Of a stretch of 64,000 bases of DNA, positions 8,859-19,200 are shown piece by piece. Source of the DNA: Blastococcus saxobsidens DD2 (GTDB lineage: Bacteria > Actinomycetota > Actinomycetes > Mycobacteriales > Geodermatophilaceae). Made by a program: the position numbers and the translations under genes. The notes under the pieces are model-generated. The model made no database searches. It saw only the letters and a list, made by a program, of their open reading frames with translations, and was not told where the DNA came from. Position 1 is the stretch's first letter, and each line of letters opens with the position of its first letter. The DNA lies in assembly GCF_000284015.1 (NCBI RefSeq), contig NC_016943.1, positions 723,541-787,540 on the forward strand, given 5' to 3'.

Positions 8859-9902
8859 GTGGTCGCTCGCGCCAGACTCAGTGATGCGCAGGTCGCCGCC
8901 GTGGCCCGGTACTGCTTCGGCATCGGCTCGACGGCGCCGGACCTGCCGCCGGCCGACGAGTACGAGGACGCCCAGGGCGTGCTGGTGGCCACGGCGGCCG
9001 ACGGTGACCTGACGGTGGTCGAGGTGCCGCGGTGGGACGCCCCCGGAGCTGTCGCCGTCGGTCTGCGGGACCGCGGGTGGGCCGCTCCCGCCGCATGGGT
9101 GGGCCTGCCTCCCGACGACCGCACCGCGCTGCCGCAGCGGGTGCTGGCCCTGCTCCCGGCCGCGGGTCTGCCGCCGGACTCGGCCGCGCTGTCGGTGGCG
9201 GCGGCCGCCTGGGCGACGGTGCGGGAGGAGGGTCGCGAGGTCGTCGTCGTGCCGGTGCCGGTGACCCCGTACGTACCCGAGCTGCCCCCCGGGGAGCTCG
9301 CCACCTGCTACGGGGCCGGGCTCGCCGGGCACCGGCTCGGGTCCGGTCCCGCGCGGACCGGCGGCACCGTCGTCTTCTGCACCGGCCTGTCCGGAGCCGG
9401 CAAGTCGACGATCGCGGCGCGGGTGGTGGAGCTGCTGATCGAGGCCGGGCGGACGGTGACCCTCCTCGACGGCGACGAGGTCCGGCACCACCTGTCGGCC
9501 GGACTGGGCTTCTCGAAGGAGGACCGCGACACCAACGTCCGCCGGATCGGCTGGGTGGGCGCACAGATCGCCAAGCACGGCGGCGTCGCGGTGTGCGCGC
9601 CCATCGCGCCCTACGCCGGGGTACGCGACGACGTCCGCCGCGAGGTCGAGAGCCAGGCAGGGCCGGGCAGCTTCGTGCTCGTCCACGTGGCCACCTCGCT
9701 GGCCGACTGCGAGGCCCGGGATCGGAAGGGCCTCTACGCCAAGGCGCGACGCGGTGAGATCCCGGCCTTCACCGGGATCAGCGACCCGTACGAGACACCG
9801 GGCGACGCCGAGGTGACCGTCGAGACCGCTGGGCGCACCGTCGACGAGTGCGCCCAGCAGGTCCTCGACCAGGTGCCGGGGCACAGCCGTTCCCGGGACT
9901 GA
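8859..9902 (+). CDS. cysC: Adenylyl-sulfate (APS) kinase with an uncharacterised N-terminal domain
   Basis: Residues of about 168-340 form an APS kinase: P-loop GLSGAGKST, LDGDEVRHHLSAGLGFS, KEDRDTNVRRIGWVGAQIAK, APYAGVRDDVR and KARRGEIPAFTGISDPYE. This enzyme phosphorylates adenylyl sulfate to PAPS. The first 165 residues are a separate module that I cannot name; it is rich in beta-strand-like hydrophobic runs (GVLVATAADGDLTVVEVPRW, EVVVVPVPVTPYV) and is not the ATP sulfurylase or CysN GTPase usually fused or adjacent. No cysD, cysN or cysH is near. The GTG at 8859 is favoured over GTG 8832 because GAGGAT ends 7 nt before it, matching the leaderless pattern seen elsewhere in this window. Confidence 0.82.
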   Translation: MVARARLSDAQVAAVARYCFGIGSTAPDLPPADEYEDAQGVLVATAADGDLTVVEVPRWDAPGAVAVGLRDRGWAAPAAWVGLPPDDRTALPQRVLALLPAAGLPPDSAALSVAAAAWATVREEGREVVVVPVPVTPYVPELPPGELATCYGAGLAGHRLGSGPARTGGTVVFCTGLSGAGKSTIAARVVELLIEAGRTVTLLDGDEVRHHLSAGLGFSKEDRDTNVRRIGWVGAQIAKHGGVAVCAPIAPYAGVRDDVRREVESQAGPGSFVLVHVATSLADCEARDRKGLYAKARRGEIPAFTGISDPYETPGDAEVTVETAGRTVDECAQQVLDQVPGHSRSRD

Positions 9903-10037
9903 GGTAGTCTCGTCGCCGTTGCCCGGCGAGGGAGGCGGCCCGTCCGCACTCCGTGATCGACGTGCGTGTGCCCCGCGAGGTGTGCTGCGTCCGGCGCCGG
10001 ACCGCAGACCGATCCACCTTCTGAGGAGCACATCACC

Positions 10038-10754
10038 GTGGCTGACTTCCGCCTCGAGGCCGAGACCCGTACCGAGTTCGGCAAGGGCAGCGCCCGCCGC
10101 ACCCGTCGCGCCGGCCGCGTCCCCGCCGTCCTCTACGGGCACGGCCAGGACGTCGTCCACCTGTCGCTGCCGGCCCTGGAATTTGCCGCGGTCCTGCGCA
10201 ACGGCGGCACCAACGCGCTGATCACCGTCGTGCTCGACGGCACGGAGCACCTGACGCTGGCCAAGGCGGTGCAGCGGGACCCGCTGACCCGCGTGCACGA
10301 GCACGTCGACCTGCTCGCGGTCCGCCGCGGCGAGAAGACCACCGTCGACGTGCCGATCGTGGTCGTCGGCCAGCCGGCGCCCGACTCCATCCCGAACCAC
10401 CAGCTCAACACCGTCTCGATCGAGGCCGACGCCACCAAGCTGCCCGACAGCATCGAGGTGGACATCACCGGCCGTGAGGCCGGCCAGGGCATCACCGCCG
10501 GCGACCTCGCGCTGCCCGCCGGGTCCACGCTGATCACCGACCCGGAGGCGCTGGTCATCGGCTTCCTGGGTGCGCCCAGCGCCGAGGCGCTCGAGGCGGA
10601 GCTGGCCGAGGCCGAGGCCGAGGCCGGCATCGAGCGCGAGGAGTCCGACGAGGCGGCCGAGGGTGCCGGCGAGGGCGACATCGTCCCCGAGCCCCTCGAC
10701 CAGGGCAGCGGCGAGTCGATGGACTCGGCCGAGAAGTCCGCCGACAACGGCTGA
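10038..10754 (+). CDS. rplY: 50S ribosomal protein L25 / general stress protein Ctc
   Basis: 5S rRNA-binding ribosomal protein of the long TL5/Ctc type (238 residues): N-terminal L25 domain with [25 protein letters not shown], then the C-terminal beta domain with DIPV-like VDVPIVVVG and [20 protein letters not shown]. The tail after about residue 180 is Glu/Ala-rich and acidic, as in other actinobacterial L25 proteins. GTG 10038 follows GAGGAG at 10023-10028. A TAGTCT hexamer at 9904-9909 may be its own -10 box. It lies between the APS kinase gene and pth. Confidence 0.93.
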   Translation: MADFRLEAETRTEFGKGSARRTRRAGRVPAVLYGHGQDVVHLSLPALEFAAVLRNGGTNALITVVLDGTEHLTLAKAVQRDPLTRVHEHVDLLAVRRGEKTTVDVPIVVVGQPAPDSIPNHQLNTVSIEADATKLPDSIEVDITGREAGQGITAGDLALPAGSTLITDPEALVIGFLGAPSAEALEAELAEAEAEAGIEREESDEAAEGAGEGDIVPEPLDQGSGESMDSAEKSADNG

Positions 10755-10779
10755 GGCCTCCGCTGACCGAGAGCACGGC

Positions 10780-10814
10780 CCGCAGGGGCGCCGGCGACGC
10801 CGGCGCCCCTGCGG
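10780..10814. terminator. 16-bp perfect hairpin between rplY and pth
   Basis: CCGCAGGGGCGCCGGC at 10780-10795 and its exact complement at 10799-10814 enclose a 3-nt loop. There is no T-run, but actinobacterial terminators often lack one. It ends only 8 nt before the pth GTG at 10823, so it could instead attenuate pth or hide its initiation region. If pth really begins upstream at CTG 10763 (in frame), the hairpin would be coding. Confidence 0.55.
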
Positions 10815-10822
10815 CGTCCCCG

Positions 10823-11410
10823 GTGCCGGACGGCCCGTACCTGGTCGTCGGGCTCGGGAACCCCGGTCCGGGTTACGCCGGCAACCGGCACAACGTGGGG
10901 GCCATGGTCCTCGACGAGCTCGCCCGCCGGGCAGGGATCACGCCGGCCCCCGGCAAGGGCGCCCGCGCCCGGGCGGTCGCCGGGGAGGGCCGCCTGGCCG
11001 GCCGGCGCGTGGTGCTCGCGCAGCCGCTCACGTACATGAACGAGTCGGGCAGCCCGGTCCGGGGACTGCTGGACTACTACAAGCTCCCGGCCGATCAGCT
11101 CGTCGTCCTCCACGACGAGCTCGACATCCCGTTCGGCTCGGTCCGGCTCAAGCGCGGCGGCGGGGAGGGCGGCCACAACGGCCTCCGCTCGATCACCCGC
11201 TCGGCCGGCACCAAGGAGTACCTGCGGGTGCGGGTGGGCATCGGCCGCCCGCCCGGTCGGCAGGATCCCGCCGACTTCGTCCTCAAGGACTTCTCCGCCA
11301 CCGAGCGCAAGGAGCTGGACCTGCTGCTCGTCGAGGCAGCCGACGCCGTCGAGGAGCTCCTCACCCTCGGCCTCGAGGCGGCGCAGAACCGGGTGCACCC
11401 GCGTAGCTGA
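10823..11410 (+). CDS. pth: Peptidyl-tRNA hydrolase
   Basis: Recycles tRNA by cleaving peptidyl-tRNA released from stalled ribosomes. The 195-residue protein has the family motifs [20 protein letters not shown] (catalytic His in the last part), [21 protein letters not shown] and [12 protein letters not shown]. The GTG at 10823 starts two residues before the conserved strand but has no Shine-Dalgarno sequence; an in-frame CTG at 10763 would give a 20-residue longer N-terminus spanning the hairpin. Gene order rplY-pth is typical for actinobacteria. Confidence 0.92.
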   Translation: MPDGPYLVVGLGNPGPGYAGNRHNVGAMVLDELARRAGITPAPGKGARARAVAGEGRLAGRRVVLAQPLTYMNESGSPVRGLLDYYKLPADQLVVLHDELDIPFGSVRLKRGGGEGGHNGLRSITRSAGTKEYLRVRVGIGRPPGRQDPADFVLKDFSATERKELDLLLVEAADAVEELLTLGLEAAQNRVHPRS

Positions 11411-11416
11411 CGCCGC

Positions 11417-11460
11417 GCTGCCTCGATCCCCCTGCGCGGGTGAGCGCGGACCGAGGCGGC
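11417..11460 (+). terminator. Imperfect hairpin after pth
   Basis: GCTGCCTCGATCC at 11417-11429 pairs with GGACCGAGGCGGC at 11448-11460 with one G-U pair and one mismatch. It lies 7 nt after the pth stop and probably ends that unit. The rest of 11411-11635 shows no gene; it is the leader or promoter region of the polysaccharide locus. Confidence 0.45.
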
Positions 11461-11635
11461 GGCCTCCATCGGGTGAACGGACGCGTCTCGCGTTGACCCC
11501 CTCCATGACTCTCTGTGAGGGTTCTGGTCGCGATGACAGCGGGGAGCTGCCTCTCCGCCGCACGGCAGCCCATGTAGCCGGCCGTGCGTCGCCCCTGCTG
11601 GTGACAGCAGGTGATGACAGCTCTCGGGGGGGACT

Positions 11636-13144
11636 GTGCTGCTGAACCACACCGCGGTTGCTGACGGCGTCGTCACGCACCTGCCTGTACCTCGTCCGCG
11701 GCTCGCTCCCGACGGCGGTACCCGGTCCTCACGCTGGGCCGGACGAGGCGCACCACGGTGGGTTCGCCCCTACCGTGCCGCACTCGTGGGACTCGATGCG
11801 GCGGCCGCTGCCGGAGCCGGGGCAGCGGTGCTGCTGACCCGTGCCGAACCCGGGCAGGTTTTCGGCGCGCTGTTCTGGGCCTGTGCCGTCCTGCCCCTCA
11901 TCTGGCCCACCCTGCTGTCCGCGTCCGGCGCGTACTCCGAGCGGGTCTTCGGGACCGGCGGCGAGGAGTACCGGCGGGTCGTCCGGGCCACGCTCGTGCT
12001 GCTCGCCGCGGCCGGCTTCGTGTCCTACGCCGTCGCGCTGGACCTCTCCCGGGCGCTGGTGGTCGTCGCCCTCCCGCTCCTCGGGGTAGCGACGCTCGTC
12101 GCCCGCTGCTGCGCCCGCCGGCAGCTGGGCCGCGCCCGCTCCCTGGGGCGGTGCGTCAAGCGCGTCGTCGTGGTGGGCCGCGGTGGCGCGGTCCTCGACC
12201 TGACCGCCAGCGTGCGCCGGCAGAGCCACATGGGTCTGGAGGTGGTCGCGGCCTGCGTCACCCCCGACGACCGACACCGCGTGCGGGCCGCCGTCGCGGT
12301 GCCAGTTGGTGGGCTCGACGACGTGGTGGACCTGGCCGCCCGGTACGGCGCCGACACCGTTGCCGTGACCTCGTCCAGCGAGACCGCCGCCGAATACCTC
12401 CGCCGGCTGTCCTGGCAGCTGGAGGGAACCGGCCTGGAACTGCTCGTCGCTCCCGGCCTCATCGAGGTGGCCGGCCCGCGGCTGCACATCCGCCCCTTCG
12501 ACGGGCTGCCGCTGCTGACCGTGGAGGCGCCCCAGTTCGAGGGCTGGCGCCGCCTGGTCAAGGGCGCGGTCGACCGGACCGCCGCCGCCGCGGCCCTGGT
12601 GCTGCTCGCGCCGCTCCTGCTGGCCCTCGCCGCCGCGGTACGGCTGTCCTCTGCCGGCCCGGTCCTCTACCGCCAGGAGCGGGTCGGCCTCGGCGGCAGC
12701 ACGTTCACCATGCTCAAGTTCCGCAGCATGGTCGCCGACGCCGATCGTCAGCTCGACGCGGTGCGCGACGCCAACTTGTCCGACGGGCTGCTCTTCAAGG
12801 CCAGGCACGACCCGCGGGTCACCCGGATCGGGCGCACCCTGCGCCGGCTCTCTCTCGATGAGCTGCCGCAGCTGCTCAACGTCCTGGGCGGCAGCATGTC
12901 GCTGGTCGGCCCCCGGCCCCCGCTGCCCAGCGAGGTGGCGCACTACGACAACTCCGTGCGCCGGCGGCTGCTGGTCAAGCCCGGCCTCACCGGCCTGTGG
13001 CAGATCTCCGGCCGGAGTGACCTCTCGTGGGAGGAGTCCGTCCGGCTGGACCTCCGGTACGTGGAGAACTGGTCGCTGGCCCTCGACGGGCTGATCCTCT
13101 GGAAGACCGGCCGAGCCGTGCTGTCCCGCTCCGGGGCTTACTGA
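11636..13144 (+). CDS. Polyprenyl glycosylphosphotransferase initiating exopolysaccharide synthesis
   Basis: Transfers a sugar 1-phosphate from a nucleotide sugar onto undecaprenyl phosphate, the first membrane step of polymer synthesis. The 502-residue protein has four hydrophobic segments in the first 160 residues, a CoA-binding-like central region (about 165-290, [10 protein letters not shown]), a fifth membrane segment and the C-terminal Bac_transf domain with [49 protein letters not shown] and [18 protein letters not shown]. This is the WbaP/WcaJ/CpsE layout. GTG 11636 directly follows a G-run. It opens the polysaccharide locus. Confidence 0.93.
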   Translation: MLLNHTAVADGVVTHLPVPRPRLAPDGGTRSSRWAGRGAPRWVRPYRAALVGLDAAAAAGAGAAVLLTRAEPGQVFGALFWACAVLPLIWPTLLSASGAYSERVFGTGGEEYRRVVRATLVLLAAAGFVSYAVALDLSRALVVVALPLLGVATLVARCCARRQLGRARSLGRCVKRVVVVGRGGAVLDLTASVRRQSHMGLEVVAACVTPDDRHRVRAAVAVPVGGLDDVVDLAARYGADTVAVTSSSETAAEYLRRLSWQLEGTGLELLVAPGLIEVAGPRLHIRPFDGLPLLTVEAPQFEGWRRLVKGAVDRTAAAAALVLLAPLLLALAAAVRLSSAGPVLYRQERVGLGGSTFTMLKFRSMVADADRQLDAVRDANLSDGLLFKARHDPRVTRIGRTLRRLSLDELPQLLNVLGGSMSLVGPRPPLPSEVAHYDNSVRRRLLVKPGLTGLWQISGRSDLSWEESVRLDLRYVENWSLALDGLILWKTGRAVLSRSGAY

Positions 13145-13299
13145 CCCGCTCTGACGGGCGTCACTCGCACGGGTCACGGACCCCCGCCGAACGGTCCCGC
13201 TGCGCCGTCAGGTCGGCGAAGCTCGTGAGAAGCACGCGTCCAGACGGCACCCACCAGGTGGCTGTCGAGCCCGACGCGCCTGCACAGGACGGAGGCACC

Positions 13300-14541
13300 A
13301 TGCGGATCGCCATGGTCGGCACGCGCGGCGTGCCCGCTCGCTACGGAGGCTTCGAGACCGCCGTGGAAGAGGTCGGCCGCAGGCTGGCCGACCGGGGCCA
13401 CCGGGTGGTCGCCTACTGCCGGACGATGCCCGGCCAGGACGAACGGCCCGAGCGGCATCTAGGCATGGAGCTGGTGCACCTGCCGGCCGCCCGCAAGCGC
13501 TCGCTGGAGACGCTCAGCCATTCGGCTCTCTCGGTGGCCCACCTCGTCGCGCACCGCACAGACGCTGCCTTCGTGTTCAACGCCGCGAACGCCCCGCTGC
13601 TGCCGGCACTGCGGGCCGCCCGCATCCCGGTCGCGACCCACGTCGACGGGCTGGAGTGGAAGCGCGCCAAGTGGGGGGCCACCGGGCAGCGCTACTACCG
13701 CATGGCCGAGTCGCTGGCCGTGCGCTGGTCCGACGCCCTGATCGCCGACGCCCAGGGCATCGCCGACTACTACCGCTCGGAGTTCGGGGCGCCGACCACC
13801 CTGCTGACCTACGGGGCCCCGACCATCGACCCAGGCACGGACAAGCTGGCCGAGCTGGGGCTCACGCCGGGCGATTTCCACCTGGCCGTGGCCCGGTTCG
13901 AGCCGGAGAACCACGTCGACGTCATCGTCGAGGGCTACCGCCGTAGTCGGGGGACGAAGCCACTGGTCGTGGTGGGCTCCGCGCCCTACTCCGACGCCTA
14001 CACCAGACGGGTGCACCGCCTGGCAGATGACCGCGTCCGCTTCCTCGGCGGGGTGTGGGACCAGGAGCAGCTCGACCAGCTCTATGCGCACGCCTTCACC
14101 TACCTGCACGGGCACTCGGTCGGGGGCACGAACCCCTCGCTGCTCCGGGCGATCGGCGCCGGGACCGCCGTTCTCGCCTACGACGTCGAGTTCAACCGCG
14201 AGGTGGTCGAGGACTCCGGCCGGTTCTTCGTCAGCCCGGCCGACGTGGCAGCGCTCGTCGACGGGGCCGAGGCCGACCCCGACCAGGTGCGCGGGCGCGG
14301 CGTCCGCGCCCGTGAGCTGGCGAAGAATTACGACTGGGACGACGTGGCCGCCGGCTACGAGCGGCTCGCTCTGCGGCTGGCTGGCCGGCACGTCCCGAAG
14401 CGGCGCCCCTCCGGCCGGCGCCTCCCGGCGCCGCTGTCGATCCTTGCGCCGGTCCCGCTCCCGCTCCCGCGCGCGGCGACGCGTGATGAGGCGACGGCGG
14501 CGGGTTCCGACGTCATCCCCTTCCCCGGAGCCCGGCAGTGA
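13300..14541 (+). CDS. DUF1972-type family 4 glycosyltransferase
   Basis: Cytoplasmic GT-B glycosyltransferase of the rhamnosyltransferase-like DUF1972 group. The N-terminus MRIAMVGTRGVPARYGGFET is the DUF1972 signature; further on are HVDGLEWKRAKWG, FHLAVARFEPENHVDV and the GT4 donor-site region GTNPSLLRAIGAGTAVLAYD. 413 residues; the last 50 are Pro/Arg-rich. ATG 13300 follows GGAGG at 13291-13295. It overlaps the next start by GTGA. The acceptor and sugar cannot be read from the sequence; a deoxyhexose donor is only a family-level guess. Confidence 0.88.
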   Translation: MRIAMVGTRGVPARYGGFETAVEEVGRRLADRGHRVVAYCRTMPGQDERPERHLGMELVHLPAARKRSLETLSHSALSVAHLVAHRTDAAFVFNAANAPLLPALRAARIPVATHVDGLEWKRAKWGATGQRYYRMAESLAVRWSDALIADAQGIADYYRSEFGAPTTLLTYGAPTIDPGTDKLAELGLTPGDFHLAVARFEPENHVDVIVEGYRRSRGTKPLVVVGSAPYSDAYTRRVHRLADDRVRFLGGVWDQEQLDQLYAHAFTYLHGHSVGGTNPSLLRAIGAGTAVLAYDVEFNREVVEDSGRFFVSPADVAALVDGAEADPDQVRGRGVRARELAKNYDWDDVAAGYERLALRLAGRHVPKRRPSGRRLPAPLSILAPVPLPLPRAATRDEATAAGSDVIPFPGARQ

Positions 14542-15302
14542 CCGCTGTCGAGGCCCGGGGGACGCAGCCGGCGACGGCGGAGGGTCTTCGCGCGACGCTG
14601 CACCGCCTGTCGGCTGCCCAGAAGGGCGCGAAGGGCGCGCCGGCCTACTCCCGGTTCGTCAACCGCAAGCTGGGCAGGGTTCTGGCGGCGGTGGCCTTCC
14701 ACGCCCGGCTGACGCCCAACGCGGTCACCGGCATCAGCGCCGCGTTCACCTTCACAGGCATAGCGCTGGTCGCCCTCGTGCCGCCGTCGTGGACCCTCGG
14801 AGCGGCCGTGACCGCTTGCCTGGCCGTGGGCTACGCCTTCGATGCCGCGGACGGCCAGCTCGCTCGTCTGCGTGGCGGGGGATCCCCAGCGGGGGAGTGG
14901 CTCGACCACATGGTCGACGCGTTCAAGATCGCCTCGCTGCACCTTGCAGTGCTGATCGGCTGGTACCGATTCGAGACCGTCGACCGCGGGCCGTGGCTGC
15001 TGGTTCCCCTCGGGTTCGCCGTAGTTGCCGTCGTGCACTTCTTCGCGACGCTGCTCAACGAGGCCCTCCGCGCCCAGTACGGGGCCAGGACCCGCGCCGA
15101 GCGAACCGGCGAACGCCCGAGCGTCGCCCGGTCGCTGCTCGTGGCTCCGACGGACTATGGAGTCCTCTGTCTGGTCTTCGTCCTGCTCGGCGCGCCACCC
15201 GCCTTCCTCGTGGGCTACGGCGTCCTCTTCGTCGCTACGGGGGCCTATCTGGCCCTCGCCTTGGTCAAGTGGTTCACAGAGATGGGCAGGTTGACGCCAT
15301 GA
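14538..15302 (+). CDS. CDP-alcohol phosphatidyltransferase family protein
   Basis: Integral membrane enzyme that displaces CMP from a CDP-alcohol with a second alcohol. The family motif is intact: DAADGQLARLRGGG then EWLDHMVD (pattern D-x2-D-G-x2-A-R-x(8-9)-G-x3-D-x3-D), in a 254-residue protein with about six membrane segments. Placement inside an exopolysaccharide locus between a glycosyltransferase and a secreted protein is unusual for housekeeping phospholipid synthesis; with the cytidylyltransferase at 28124 it may add a phosphoalcohol to the glycan or its lipid carrier (inference). GTG start and ATGA at its end couple it to both neighbours. Confidence 0.85.
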   Translation: MTAVEARGTQPATAEGLRATLHRLSAAQKGAKGAPAYSRFVNRKLGRVLAAVAFHARLTPNAVTGISAAFTFTGIALVALVPPSWTLGAAVTACLAVGYAFDAADGQLARLRGGGSPAGEWLDHMVDAFKIASLHLAVLIGWYRFETVDRGPWLLVPLGFAVVAVVHFFATLLNEALRAQYGARTRAERTGERPSVARSLLVAPTDYGVLCLVFVLLGAPPAFLVGYGVLFVATGAYLALALVKWFTEMGRLTP

Positions 15303-16003
15303 GCTCCCCCGCAGATGTCCCGTCGTCCGGGGGTGGCGCGGGTGTCCCTCGGCGACAGGCAGCCGGTCCCCGGCGGCGAGCGCTGATCGCTGCTGCAGCC
15401 GTGGCCGTCGTCGCCGCCCTCTCGCTCGTGGGCCTCGCCCTCGGCAACGGCGACGAGAAGAGTGCGGCCGCCACCGACAGTTCACCGGCGAGCGCGTCGC
15501 CGACCGCGACGAGCGAACCCACCGTGCCCTCCGAGACCCCCGACCCTTCGACCGACCCGCTGCCGCAGGAGGAGCCCGGGACGGAGGGAAGTGACAGCGG
15601 CGAGGTGCCCGTCCTGCCGGTCGTGGCTCTCGACGAGTCCGTCGCCGTAGGAGACGTCACTGCGTCCATCGCACTCATCGAGGAGATCGACGGTCGGGCC
15701 ACCGGTCCCGGCGACGTCGCCGGCCCGGCTCTGCGGGTCACCGTACGGGTGGTCAACGAGACGAGCGGCGACGTCGCTCTCGACGGGGTCTCGGTCAACC
15801 TGTACCACGGCCCCGAGCGCACACCCGGCTCCCCGCTCGATGATCCCTCGCGGTCACCGTTCGCCGGTGCGCTGCCTCCGGGAGATGCGGCCGAGGGCGT
15901 GTACGTGTTCCGGGTGCCCGCAGACGCCCGCGAGGACGTGACCGTCGAGGTCCGCTATCGGGCCGGAGCACCTCTGGCCCTGTTCTCCGGCCCCGTGGGC
16001 TGA
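15299..16003 (+). CDS. Membrane-anchored extracytoplasmic protein, function unknown
   Basis: 234 residues: a basic cytoplasmic N-terminus, one membrane anchor (RALIAAAAVAVVAALSLVGL, about residues 27-46), a Ser/Thr/Pro/Glu-rich linker (about 50-105) and a C-terminal beta-rich domain of about 120 residues with an immunoglobulin-like pattern (LRVTVRVVNETSGDVALDGV, GVYVFRVP, VTVEVRYRAG). The domain looks like DUF4352-type ligand or surface proteins, but I cannot assign it. Start overlaps the preceding stop (ATGA), and a strong terminator follows at 16018, so it closes this four-gene unit. Confidence 0.75.
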   Translation: MSSPADVPSSGGGAGVPRRQAAGPRRRALIAAAAVAVVAALSLVGLALGNGDEKSAAATDSSPASASPTATSEPTVPSETPDPSTDPLPQEEPGTEGSDSGEVPVLPVVALDESVAVGDVTASIALIEEIDGRATGPGDVAGPALRVTVRVVNETSGDVALDGVSVNLYHGPERTPGSPLDDPSRSPFAGALPPGDAAEGVYVFRVPADAREDVTVEVRYRAGAPLALFSGPVG

Positions 16004-16017
16004 CGCTCGTCCGACGC

Positions 16018-16051
16018 AGAGCCCCCGTGACCGATCGGTCGCGGGGGCTCT
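16018..16051 (+). terminator. Strong hairpin terminator
   Basis: AGAGCCCCCGTGACCG pairs along its whole length with the following complement, forming a 16-bp stem with one G-U pair over 16018-16051. It lies 14 nt after the stop of the preceding gene. The stretch to 16264 holds no other gene; TAGTGT at 16209-16214 may be the -10 box of the next one. Confidence 0.75.
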
Positions 16052-16264
16052 GACGCGTCCGGGAACACGTGCCTCATCCGCGGGTGGGCGGCCGAGCACG
16101 ACCTTCCATGAGGGCGCGATCACGCAGGGTGACCATCGGGCGCTTCCCCCGTCGATATGAACGCAGAGTCACCGTTTCGGGGGATGCATCGCGGTCCATG
16201 GTCACGCTTAGTGTTCGACAGCTGGCCTCGGATGGGGCTGGCGATATCGGACACGGGGGAAAGA

Positions 16265-19200
16265 ATGTCTGCACGCTCGGCGGCGCCTCGGGCGCTCGTC
16301 GCGGGGCTGGTCGCCCTGCTGATGACGGTAGGTGCGTTCGCTGGGCCGCTCGGGGGGAAGGCGCAGGCCGACTCCGCTCCGCTGGACCCGGCCGATCCGG
16401 CCACCCCGACCACGGTGACCGCCGATGCGCTGCCGACGGTGCAGATCAACGGCGTCGTGTGGTCGCAGGTCGTCGTCGGAGACACCGTCTACGCGGCCGG
16501 GCAGTTCACCCACGCCCGTCCGGCCGGCGCCCCTGCCGGCAGCCAGGAGACGGCCCGGAACAACCTGCTCGCCTACGACATCCGCACCGGCGAGCTGATC
16601 AGCTCCTTCGCACCCGACCTGAACGCGCAGGCGCTCGTGGTGGCCGCCTCGCCGGACGGATCGCGCATCTACGTCGGCGGAGATTTCAGCCAGGCCGACG
16701 GCGAGCCGCGGAACCGCATCGCTGCCTACAGCACCTCGACCGGACAGCTGATCCCGGACTTCCGGCCCAACGTCTCCAGCCGGGTCGGCGCCATCGCCAC
16801 GGCCGGGTCCACGGTCTACATCGGCGGCACCTTCACCGCGGTCGGCTCGGTCAGCCGGCACCGGCTGGCGGCTCTGTCCGCGGCTGACGGTGCTCTTCTC
16901 CCGTGGAACCCGATCCCGGGCACCGGGCCGGTCCTCAACCGCGACGGCAACACCGGCACGAGCGATGTCGTCCGGGCGCTCGTGGTGACCGGGGGCGGAT
17001 CTCAGGTGGTCGCCGGGGGCCACTTCGACACGCTCAACGGGGTGAAGGCCACCGGTGTCGGCGCACTCGATGCGGTCACGGGTGAGACCCGTCCGTTCGC
17101 GATCAACCAGCTGATCACCAACCAGGGGACCAACGGTGCCGTGACCGGTCTCTCCACCGACGGTACGAACGTCTACGGCACCGCGTACGACTACTACGGT
17201 CCCGGCAACCTGGAAGGCGGCTTCTCGGCGAAGGCCGACGGTGGCGCCGTGAACTGGATCAACGAGTGCCACGGCGACACGTACTCGAGCCACCCCCTCG
17301 GCGGGGCGCTGTACGTCGCCGGGCACCCGCACGTCTGCAGCAACATCGGTGGTTACCACGAGCACGAGCCGCGGATCCACCGCTACGCAACGGCGGTGAG
17401 CCTGGCGCCGACGGGCACCGTGGGCACCGACACGCTGTGCGGCAGCCGGGTGACCCCTGACGGCACGATCGTGCACAAGAGCGAGAGCAGCTACCCCTGC
17501 AGCGGCACGCTGCTCCAGGGCAAGCCCGCTCCGTCGCTGCTGACCTGGTTCCCGACGATGGCGATGGGGTCGTACACGGGTCAGTACCAGTCCGGCTGGA
17601 GCGTCGCGGGGAACGAGCAGTACGTCGTGTACGGCGGTGAGTTCCCGCGGGTCAACGGCACCGGGCAGCAGGGCCTCGTCCGTTACGCCCTCCCGACCAG
17701 CGCCCCCAACCGGGTGGGTCCGGCCGCCGGCGCCCTGGCGGCGTCGGTCGACTCGCCGCTCGGTGGCATGGTGCGCGTGGGCTGGAGCACCACCAACGAC
17801 CGGGACAACGAGCACCTGATCTACCGGGTGTACCGGGACGGCGACAACGCGAACCCGGTGCATGAGACGGCGAGGTCGTCCCTCTGGTGGAGCCCGCAGC
17901 CGCTCGACTTCGTGGACCTCGGCGTGCCGGCCGGCGCGCACACCTATCGGGTCAGCGCGGTCGACCCCCTGGGCAATCGGGCGAACTCCCCGTGGATGCC
18001 GGTCGAGGTGACCGAAGGGGACATCGTCCAGCGGTCCTACAGCGACGCGGTGCGACATGACGGAGCCGCTCACTACTGGCCGCTGGGAGAGAGCTCCGGC
18101 GCGACGGCCTACGACTACGCGGCTCGTGGTGACCTGGCGGTGCGAGCGGGGCTCCTCGGTGCGACGCCGGACATGGGCGAGGAGGGTGCCATCGTCGACG
18201 ACCCGGACACGGCGTTCCGGTTCCGCGGCATGACCTCTGACTCGAACCTGGGCCACCTCTCCACACAGACTGCGGTCGCTGGTCCGCAGACGTTCACCGT
18301 CGAGGCCTGGTTCCGGACCACGTCGACCGCCGGCGGCAAGATCATCGGCTTCGGCAGCTCGGCGACGGGGAACAGCGGCAGCTACGACCGGCACGTCTAC
18401 ATGGACACCGCCGGTCAGCTGAACTTCGGGGTCTACCCCGGCGCGCGCCTCGTCGTGACCAGCCCGAGCGCCTACAACGACGGGCAGTGGCACCACGTCG
18501 CCGCGTCGCTGAGCCCGGCGGGCATGGCGCTCCACGTCGACGGCGTCCTGGTCGGCTCGCGGACCGACACCACGTCGGCGGCGGCCTACACCGGCTACTG
18601 GCGGGTCGGTGGCGACACCAGCTGGTCCGGTGCCGCGTACTTCGACGGCCTGATCGACGAGGTCGCGGTCTACCCGACCGCCCTCACGCCCGACCAGGTG
18701 GCCAACCACCACAGCCTCGGCTCGACCGGCACGGCCATCAACCTGGTCCCGACGGCCGACTTCACGGCGGCCACCGAGGACCTGACGGCGGCGCTCGACG
18801 CCACCGGATCGATCGATCCCGACGGCAGCATCACGTCGCACGAGTGGGACTTCGGGGACGGATCGATCGGCACAGGTGCCACCGTGGAACACGTCTACGC
18901 CGCCGCCGGCACCTACACGGTCACGCTGACGGTGACCGACGACCACGGTGCCACCGCGCAGACCTCGACCCCGGTGACCGTCACCGACCCACCGAACGCC
19001 GAGCCGGTGGCGGCGTTCACTGCTGCGGTGGAGGGGCTGTCGGTGTCGCTGGACGGGTCGGGTTCCTCGGACGCCGACGGCAGCATCGCGTCCTATGGCT
19101 GGGACTTCGGTGACGGGGCGACCGGTGCCGGGGCGACGGCGAGTCACACCTATGCCGCGGCCGGCACGTACACGGTGACGTTGACGGTGACCGACGGCGA

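Noticed and set aside
4323..10400. A 2025-codon open frame on the minus strand, and similar long frames (28614-33524 minus, 16208-19465 minus, 5243-8461 plus, 47554-50646 minus).
   Set aside because: They run antisense or out of frame across clearly recognised genes and are Arg/Gly/Pro/Ala-rich, as expected from very GC-rich DNA lacking stop codons. Only parts that coincide with real genes (TetR, SGNH hydrolase) were kept.
10038..10754. Independent stress gene ctc distinct from ribosomal L25.
   Set aside because: The N-terminal domain is ordinary L25 and the pth neighbour is the standard one; no separate function is indicated.
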